From contig JARUPY010000397.1 of assembly GCA_029817715.1 (NCBI GenBank), positions 2,170,001 through 2,234,000 on the forward strand: DNA of 64,000 bases, written 5' to 3'. Each line of letters starts with the position of its first letter. Position 1 is the first letter of the stretch. The translations under genes were made by a program, and so were the position numbers. This DNA comes from Melastoma dodecandrum (Eukaryota > Streptophyta > Magnoliopsida > Myrtales > Melastomataceae). Shown piece by piece: positions 55,915-64,000 of this stretch. The notes under the pieces are model-generated. The model did no database searches. It saw nothing but the letters and a program-made list of their open reading frames with translations, and had not been told where the DNA came from.

Positions 55915-56941
55915 CAATTGTGGGGAAGTCAAGTTATCATTTTGCTGCGATGAGTATAGCAGCACATTGTTGTTGTCCCATCTCTTGTCCTGCATCGGAT
56001 TGTGCAGATGAGTTAAATGATGATTGAACTCGGAGTTTCATGTAGCTTTTCTCTCTTTTGATTTCATCACTGGTTTGTAAAAGGCACATACTGTGTAATA
56101 ATTACCACCAACAGGGACACCGTATTATTTCATAGAGCGATCCCCATATTCATGTGGGTGGATCTTCCATGTTTGCTGCATCAAAATCATACCGTACATC
56201 CTTTTGGTGTTGTTCGCGTCAATTATCGATGGACTAATTTTCAAAATTTAGATGGCCGATTTGGTAAGTTGCTTTATTTTATTTTCGAAAATTGTTTTGT
56301 CTAAGTCTTCCACACCACAACCGCCTTCAAGTCTCCGTCATCCTTCTCCGTCTAAGTGAAGGGAGGACGAATTTAAAAAACATGTCTTCACGTAGAATGT
56401 GATGGTTCAACATGAATGCGATTTTGAAGATACATCTTCATGGATTATAACCTCGCAAATTTACAAAACTCAAATCGTACGTGAATAATTTTTTTTTTTT
56501 AAATAACGGTATAAACCTCATTAGCTAAAATTGCATAAACGCAGAGGTTTTTCCGTAACAAAATAAAAATTAGAAGAACGACATTTCACATTTTATATCA
56601 TATTACAGCAAATCTACTACATCAAATTTATTTTCCTTACCACTCAAGTCCATGTATCTGACCACATCGAACCTAAATATAAATATGAACACGATGAAAT
56701 TAATGAAATCAAATACTCTCTGCATCTTTAGTTTTTCTTTTAATATTCAATTTATTATTTTTCTTTTCAAACTCAAAAGGCTTGGTCAAATTCATGAGAA
56801 AGGAGAGAATATACAATTTGATCTGACCACTTCTTTTTCTTTCTTGTTATCATCTCCATCATTACAAAAGAGAGAAACTACTCGGAAATAAAAAAATAAT
56901 AAAGTTTCGGTATTTTTGTTTTTTTGTTTTTATTTGAAATT
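55915..56941. other. spacer between converging GEM-like and PHD genes
   Basis: 3' untranslated regions of the two converging genes and AT-rich sequence; nothing else recognised. Confidence 0.5.
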
Positions 56942-57548
56942 TCAGGTGGAGACTTCATCCAAGAGCTTATACCTTCTCCCCCTATTATTCCTAAGCACGT
57001 ATCTCATCGGCATCACCGACGACGACCTCTCCCCCTCGTCCCCATCCCTACCCACCTTCCCGCTTGGCGACGTGGGCGGCGGCATATTCCTTCTCTTCGC
57101 GGCCTCTTCCCCTCCCTTCCCTGCTTTCCTCTTCCTCGGGGACGGGCTACCAGAGTTCAGCAGCTCCTGCGACGACGTCCTCCCGTGCTTCTCCCTAGGA
57201 GTACCGTTACCGTCGTTCCGTTCGGATAAGCACCAGTTGCAGGTATCGTAGGACTCGGCGTCCGGGTACCGGCTGCTGCAATACCTGACATGAAAGGAAA
57301 AGGCCACGCACGATCACCTTCCCCTTTCCCGTGCGTTAAATTCGCGAATGGGATGAAACCTAACGATACCTGTGTTGGGACCTGAAGTTGCAAGAAGCGC
57401 AGGGGACGAGCTCGTCGGACAGGCCACGATCGCCGCACATGCAACACTCGACGGCCATGCCGTTGCCGACAGAGATTAGTAAAGCGGCCTTGTCTTCTTC
57501 CTTCATCTCTACCATCAGTACGCCTGGCGATGGAGATCTTAGAGACAT
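56942..57548 (-). CDS. small PHD-type zinc finger protein, 2 exons, 173 aa
   Basis: Exons 57548-57370 and 57284-56942, joined GT-AG. The protein contains a PHD-type cysteine/histidine pattern: CCMCGDRGLSDELVPCASC, then RSQHRYC, then CNWCLSE. PHD fingers of this kind usually read histone tails in the nucleus. The C-terminal half is basic with RKRK, GKGG and RGRRYK, consistent with a nuclear protein. The first ATG at 57548 (MSLRSPSP) and the second at 57515 (MVEMKEED) are both possible starts; the second is closer to the domain. The PHD reading is firm, but no specific family name could be given. Confidence 0.83.
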
Positions 57549-59099
57549 TCTTCTGCGTGCCTTTTGAAATATATTTGCCTTTTTCTATATCCGGAGGAAA
57601 GAAAGGGAATGAGAAGAAGCAAAGCATTTTCCACTTTGTTTTCGATGAAGAGACTAAGAAAATTAATTCATATTTAATCAATTTTTGTCCCTTTCGTTTA
57701 TGACTTGTATTATATATATAAATATAGAAGTTGACGAGATCCATAAACAACGACAAGAACAACAACAATAATTTCTTTTTCTTTTTTTCCTAATTCATTA
57801 CGACAGTTTTTTTTTCGTTGGTTAAACCGATTGCTTTGAGTTTGATATATGGGGGGAGTAAAGCGAGTAAAAAATAAAATAAAACTCAAGCTTTACTCCG
57901 CCTCTTCCATGTTTTACTATAACTTTAGTGGAAAAAATATTTTGTAAAATATTTTCAAAATTCGTTAAGTAATATCACCAAATAGGTATTAGAAATACCG
58001 AGATAGATTTACAACCCACTAGAGTTCTAATGCCGATTTAGGGACATTATTCCACCGATTTTGAAAGTTACTATCTTATTTCGCGTCAAAAACTTATGTT
58101 GGGAACGGAACTCCCTCTTCCTTTGAATTAGTGGTGATTGCGTACGAGAGGAAGATGGGGAAGGAATGAGGTTTGTGATCCGGCCGGTCGCTACGCCATC
58201 TCGCTCGTGCAACGTGACGAAACCGCGTAATAACATTGAGGAGGAAAGCGAAACGAGAGTCTGGAGTTTGTTTGGGAGGTGGTCAAAATTACTTTTGGTA
58301 ACAAGAAAGTCTTAAGTCAAGACGTGAAACGACGTTATGAATTAAAATTTAAAATAAGAAGTTGGAAAGTCAAGAGTCAAAATTTACTTATTATCGTCTC
58401 TTTTTTTTTTAAAAATAAGGAGGGCATGATATTCAATAGTCAGGAGATCATCAACGATACAATAAACTTAAATATCATTGACAAACCGCCTACTATTTCT
58501 GTGGTGCGTTTGGGTTGACCGGTTTATGTTGAATGGAAATGGGTTGGTCGTAATAGACACAATTCAGAGAGGTAGAGAACATCGGGGACAAAATGATTTG
58601 TCTAATACGGTGGCAGCATGTTTTAAAATTTGTGTTTTACGGTTACTAACTCGCTATTTAAAATGCATCCCTCACCATAATCAATGCAAAAAAAAAAAAA
58701 CATTCCACAATCTCTTATTATATTTCAATATTTCATAGTTGAAGTGATTTTTTTGTATGAAATGTGTTAACTAGGTGTCGAAGGTAACCTTAATCCTGAA
58801 ATGCATTCATTTGCGAAACTCATTAAAATCCTCCGACACATCCGTTGCCAGATCGTTCTTATACTCATCAAACACCATTTTCTCATTCTTATCATTGTAT
58901 TCTTCAAAAGGCAGAGGTTTATCTACTCTATGACTAGGGCCTTCTCCCACCTGATCTTCATCTTCTACATCATCCTCAAATCTCTTACCATATGGTTCTT
59001 CAGGCGCATCTCTTCATCCATTCCTTCTTCATTAAAATGCATTAGTGATTCTATGTCTCATTCATCATCACAGTCGTGGACGATAACACTTAGCCCAGA
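57549..59099. other. AT-rich intergenic region
   Basis: Promoter side of the PHD gene, then AT-rich sequence with no recognisable gene. Confidence 0.45.
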
Positions 59100-59765
59100 T
59101 AGGGGAGAGCAGGTTCCGGACGTAGAACTTGGAACCTACCTTATAACGGCCGGTTCCTTATTTTTATAACCTAAAACCTACCGTGTGGTTTAAAGAACCA
59201 CCCAAAAAACAACTCTACGTTTCTGGTATCGGTTCTGGTATCGGTTCCGGTACCATGTCCTTATGGGACACATCCGCATCAAATTCACCCCATTACTCCA
59301 ATTAAACTAGAAAATCTCAAATGAACTAATCAAGGCCTGGCGAAGAGGACAAGGACAAGGACAAGGGGACGACGGGTTCGAGGTCCAGTTGCGCCGCTTC
59401 TGGTTCTCGTGACGTAGCGGTGACGGAGGTCCAGACAGAGATCAAGTTGGGTATAACGGGGACAGAGGCGAAGGATAAGGAGGGATTGGGGAGGGAGACA
59501 AGTCGAGGGTTTGGAAAGAAATATTTGCAATTTAAAAATAAAAATTATTTATACAAATAGATAATAGAGATTCATAAAATTTATATATTAAAATATAACT
59601 GTCAGGTTTTAGGTTCTCGAGGTTAATTCTGATGTGAGAACCGTACTTGATACTCGGTTCTAAAAAATATAGAACATAGAACCTACTTAGTCTATTCGAG
59701 GACTTGCATTGACACCGACCCTATGATACCGGTTCCGAGTTACCCGGAGCCTATTCTCACCCCTA
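59100..59765. mobile_element. hAT-like non-autonomous element, degenerate
   Basis: The left end TAGGGGAGAGCAGGTTCCGG and the right end read in reverse, TAGGGGTGAGAATAGGCTCC, resemble hAT terminal repeats. GGTTCC- or GGTTCT-like repeats in both orientations fill the sub-terminal parts, also typical of hAT. No open frame inside resembles a transposase, so it would be a non-autonomous copy. No 8-bp target duplication was found. Confidence 0.45.
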
Positions 59766-61459
59766 GAGGCGACCACACATACTTTCCTCCACAATCCAAC
59801 AATGTCACTAACCCCTCAAAATATATATATGACCTAATTCAACCATTTGACCAACACCTCTAACATCAAACTCTAAATTACTATTACGCAGTTCATTGCT
59901 CTCGACACGTTCAAGAAGAACATATAACTTTTGTATATTTTTTGGTCTTGAGAGTGCAAAACTAACAATAATTTCACATCATAGTCTTCTTCTATGGATG
60001 CTAGGACGTATATAACACCACTATTGTTATAAGACAACACGGACATATCTATGAAAAATCTCCAATTTAGTACCTCCATGCAGTTTTACTGCGTCACAAA
60101 TGACCGCGCTTCTAAATCAACATAAGCACATTTACTTGTAATTCGACTCCCCTAATCGGATGTTGGCTATAATTTGCGCCATCTCGACTGTCAAAAGCAC
60201 ACAACCATTTCCGTATGTGAGAAAAAAAATCTATTAAATCCAAAACAAGTATTGCGATGATTTCATAAGAGATTATAATTTTTGGAAAAATCAATCTGCA
60301 TTTTACTAAGAAAACCACTCTAATACTATTTCATAATACAAATTGAAACCCTGATCTAAGCCCTAAGCCGTAATCTTTAAAAACCCCAAGTATTATAAGC
60401 CATAAATCTAAACCTAAAAAGCCTAAATTGAAACCTAAATAATCTAAATCAAAACGGAATTGGAGGGAGAGGCACCTTCTAAGGGTGGATTTATACGGGG
60501 AGGCGATGACGACCACGTCAAAGCGACAAGCTCCAACCACGAGCACGGGGCTACGTCAGGAGGACGAGACCGGAGAGTCGAGGACCACCGACGTCGGCAT
60601 GGGGAGGAGAGCAAATATGATTTCAGATTTTGAGATAAAAAAGAAAACCAAAAGGGCTGCTTATATATTAATACTTCGCTCGCTACTTAAGCTAGCAAGT
60701 CTAGCTTTTAAGAACTCGTTACTCGTTACTTCAAGTAACATGTTCTCAGAGAATATCAACATTCCAAACACTTGAAAAAAGAAATCGCTACTGCTTGAAA
60801 TAACAATTATGTGAACTAAAATAATTACCATTAACTCGATAATTCAACTAGCTAGTTCTTTGTCAAACAACCCAATCGAACACTCTACTCAAGGAATTTA
60901 TGATAATAAGGTTAGTAAAAGAAAATCGTGATTCTAAATATAGATTTAAAAAAAATAATAAAGTAATCATATAATTCCAAATCACTATTTTTGAGAAATT
61001 AAAAAAGCAAGTTTCTAAAATAACGACTTATAGATGGTAAAGTGAAAATTTTTCGAATTGCGATTGTATTTAACTACTTTTCCAAACTAAGGTACAAAGG
61101 CTCGTTTATTTTTTTCACCCAACGACGCCGGATGACAAACCAAACTCAAACCACCCCCCCCCCCCCCCTCCTTCCCGATCCGTTTTTCTTCACAAGGACA
61201 GATTTTTAGGTGCTCCCTCCCAGGAAGAACAACCCAAAGTATATATCTATATGTACAAGCCTTTCACGGCCTCCCTTCTTTTATTCAACCAACCGACTCG
61301 TTCCTTTACTCACGACCCTTCTTCATATCGTCTGTCTTCTGGATTCCATCCCAAAGAATGACCTGTCGGGAAAACAAGCTATAAAATTTTCTATTCGCCA
61401 GCGGTATATAGGGAATGATGGATCACAGGAGTGGTGATAGGCTGTTGCTTACCCTGTTT
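59766..61459. other. AT-rich intergenic region
   Basis: No gene recognised. It contains a run of 15 C at 61154-61168. The right end is the 3' flank of the WD40 gene. Confidence 0.45.
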
Positions 61460-63537
61460 TTAACTTTGAGCGCATTCAAAAGGCTGCAGGTTTCCTTCCG
61501 CTAGCTGGTGCATTCTGAACCTCTCCAGAATCTCGAATGGCCTGAAGTAGGAGTACGTATCAAATCACCATGGTCACAAATCTAAAACAACTTAACCATG
61601 CTGCTACTCATTTCGTTCCATGAGCCAGCAAGGCAAAGGAAATATCCTCGATCCCTCACAGTATAATCTCTCGGTTTGAGGTCAATCTGCGCTGATTGCT
61701 GTCGATTGCGTCGTATACACTGGTACCCTGTCCGGATGGTTCAGCCATAGATGGGGCGGGGGCAGTCGGAGTCCATATCTGGATCATTCGATACCCGGCA
61801 TTTAGCCAAGCTCAACTCAAGTAAAAGAAACGAGAGTGCACCTACCTTTATTGTGTTGTCAATCCCGCTTGTGGCAACGGCACAGTCAAACGGGTGGCAT
61901 TGCACACAATTAACAACTGTAAGGGAATGTTGCCCAAAAAGTGTTACAGAGTGTGCAACAGGCCGACGAAGATATCACAATTGTGATCGAGTATTAAGAA
62001 AGAGGACTTACCAGCTTCGTCTCCAAGAAGCATCTTAACTAATCTACCCGTTCGTTTCTCCCAGATGAACCATCTGCCGTCGTCACTGCCACTTGCAATA
62101 TAATCGCCTGTAAATCAAGAACGGCATAACTGTAATAAGCACACCAACCACCAACGTGTACCCGCAGATCTCCATTTGAAATTGAAATAGAACCGATGCA
62201 TTCACTAAATGAAATTATTACTAATCTTAGACTCCGGCCATTAAGTACAAAAAGAATAACTAAACTTAAATCAACACATGGCGCCATTTCCACGGGCACA
62301 TTTCTCATACCAAAGATGCATTGAAAACACAACAACAGGAATAAGAATTATAAAGCACACTAAATGCAAGGATAAGAATTTTAATATCTCAATACCTCTT
62401 TGTCCCAGAAAACTGGCCTGCTTGATGTCCGTTCCCATGTTGCAGTGTCCCACATATCTCTGTTTCATGTCAACTGCTGCCTCAGGCTGCAAACAGTAGA
62501 TGATGCAGTGAGGGAATATTTTATCTTAAAGGGCGTATTATCTAATTCATCTCGCCATTGAAGTAAACAGAAATTTAGAAACGACTTATAATTGCCAAAT
62601 AAATACCATAAAACGACAATCATGGATATCAGAATGGAACTCCTGAACATTGAAACAATCAACAATGATTGCATGACGACAGTGTTGTAGAACTGAATCC
62701 GGTAATGGAGAAAAATGAGTCGGCTAATACAAACCATATAGGAAATCATATCAGCTTCAGGCGATGAAGCGGATCCATTTGGGCCATTCGTGGAACTAGA
62801 TTCTCTAGGAGATTCACCTCTTGTTTGTATTACCAGACTAACTCTTCCATGCATCATGTTGGAGTCAGCATCACGCCATTCATCCCCCGAAGTCGATGCT
62901 TCGAAATCGACCTCCATTTCCTCAACGTAATCAGATTCTTCTCTTTCTAGTCTTTGCACATCACGTGGAGCATCCCTATTAGGCTCTGCGCGATAAAGAA
63001 TATCACCTAGCGACAGAACTCTTGCTCCTCGAGTATTGGACCTTGGACTTCCGTTATTGACCTTGCTATTCTTTGCAGCTTCAGCTATTATGTCAACCCA
63101 ATCAATTGGATGAAAATAATCAGAATAACAAGAGGAAAAAACAACTATTATTCTGATTATTTTCACAATACCACCATGGAAAACAAAAACTACCCGAGGA
63201 AAAAAGGAAAGCAAATATGAAGCAGAACTATGATGGAGAGTTGAAAACCTGCCTCAAGGCATAATTGCCGTATCACCGCCAATGGAAGATGATAAGAATA
63301 CATCAACTCAAGCTCAAAAAGCAGTATGGATTGCAGACATTGAAGAGTGCATGCAAGTGCTTTAACAACTTATGATATGAAACCAATAAAAAATGTAAAC
63401 CACTTTGCAAAGAACAGCTGTATACCTGTGGCGACATCCTTCCTCAGCTTTTGCAGCAACGATTCTATGTTAGAGTCAGTAGGGGCCAAGCAATGTGCTG
63501 CAAGAGCAAATTCCAGAGCCTCCTTGTGTTTTTCCAA
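61460..63537 (-). CDS. ASG2: ASG2/WDTC1-type WD40-TPR protein, C-terminal part (partial)
   Basis: C-terminal 306 residues of a WD40 plus tetratricopeptide protein of the ASG2/WDTC1 type, a substrate receptor of CUL4-DDB1 ubiquitin ligases. Exons 63537-63426, 63084-62735, 62486-62396, 62107-62012, 61916-61846, 61778-61660 and 61541-61460; all phases agree (921 nt). The first exon is the end of a TPR helix pair (LEKHKEALEFALAAHCLAPT). A long linker follows (RVLSLGDILYRAEPN; ESDYVEEMEVDFEAS), then WD40 repeats (RYVGHCNMGTDIKQASFLGQ; IASGSDDGRWFIWEKRTGRL; VVNCVQCHPFDCAVATSGID) and the tail ILERFRMHQLAEGNLQPFEC. The 5' exons, with the first WD40 repeats, lie beyond the window, because no exon upstream of 63537 was found up to 64000. 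Confidence 0.88.
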
Positions 63538-64000
63538 CTGCAAAAATGGTCCATTTTTCAGAATATAACTCCTACAGATGCGTTTACACATGGACGGTAC
63601 ACCCAACTAACTGCAAATTGATTTCTGACATTCCTCGCCAACATGTTTGATTTGGGGCACATACTTTCCTTACAATTCGGAACATTTCCCAGGTAATTTT
63701 CTAGGCAATGAAGTTCATTGGATTTGAATTCATCACCTATCAAGTAAAGCAGATGTCGTTCTGAGTATGTTTGTTATGAGATCATTGGGCTCTCCTCTCA
63801 ACTTCTAAATAAATTCAAATGTACGACTTAACCAAAAAAAGCAAAGGTAGGATATCACACAAGGACCGAAGCTGAGGAAATCACCATGCCAGATTATAAT
63901 TAGGTTTTGAAGCAAATTGCCCAATGACAAGGTAAATGGTAATAGCATTTATAGAAACAATAATCATCAAATTTTAGCTGAGAAAAGCATGTACTAATGA
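63538..64000 (-). other. intron of the ASG2-like gene, window end
   Basis: No exon of the ASG2-like gene was recognised here; this should be intron, with the next exon outside the window. Confidence 0.5.

Noticed and set aside
1..64000. CRISPR arrays, operons and bacterial-type ribosome binding sites
   Set aside because: The window is plant nuclear DNA with spliced genes; no regularly spaced repeat array was seen.

Overview
This window is nuclear DNA from a dicot-like flowering plant. Intron-rich genes with GT-AG (and two GC-AG) junctions, plant-only families (AP180/ECA-type ANTH protein, EXORDIUM-like, GEM-like GRAM protein, R2R3-MYB, bifunctional PDX3) and an intron-containing elongator tRNA-Met support this. 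The species is not identifiable by eye. All exon models were built by hand from splice sites and reading-frame continuity; no database search was run.

Layout. 0.3-2 kb (-): DUF4057 protein. 3.1-3.3 kb: SINE with a perfect 16-bp target duplication. 3.6-7.0 kb (+): intact LRR receptor kinase of the MIK2-like type. 7.1-14.4 kb (-): a decayed relative facing it tail to tail, split by a Ty1/copia retrotransposon (7508-12828). 15.5-17.4 kb (+): ANTH/AP180 clathrin-assembly protein. 20-22 kb (+): mitochondrial adenine-nucleotide-carrier pseudogene (BTL3-like). 22.0-23.2 kb (-): 3' part of a LINE. 27.2-28.3 kb (+): R2R3-MYB with apparent C-terminal frameshifts. 28.7 kb (-): tRNA-Met. 29.8-30.7 kb (+): EXORDIUM-like protein. 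31.4-31.9 kb: Mutator-type MITE. 32.2-34.0 kb (+): COX6B. 37.4-38.4 kb (+): proline-rich membrane protein resembling TED7. 40.3-46.0 kb (-): mitochondrial DnaJ (ATJ1-like, 18 exons). 46.6-47.2 kb: inverted-repeat element. 47.6-48.5 kb (-): broken Bet1-like SNARE gene. 48.9-53.3 kb (+): PDX3. 53.8-55.9 kb (+): GEM-like GRAM protein. 56.9-57.5 kb (-): small PHD-finger protein. 59.1-59.8 kb: hAT-like non-autonomous element. 61.5-64 kb (-): C-terminal half of an ASG2/WDTC1-type WD40-TPR protein whose 5' exons lie beyond the window.

The genes form no operon or pathway cluster; this is ordinary plant gene space with unrelated housekeeping and regulatory genes separated by AT-rich spacers and transposon debris. 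What stands out is gene decay and insertion: a datable copia insertion in a receptor-kinase pseudogene, three other broken genes or gene ends (carrier, Bet1-like, MYB), two TIR elements with readable ends, two GC-AG introns in one gene, and short in-frame introns that hide inside apparently open reading frames. I found no evidence of a previously undescribed biological system.
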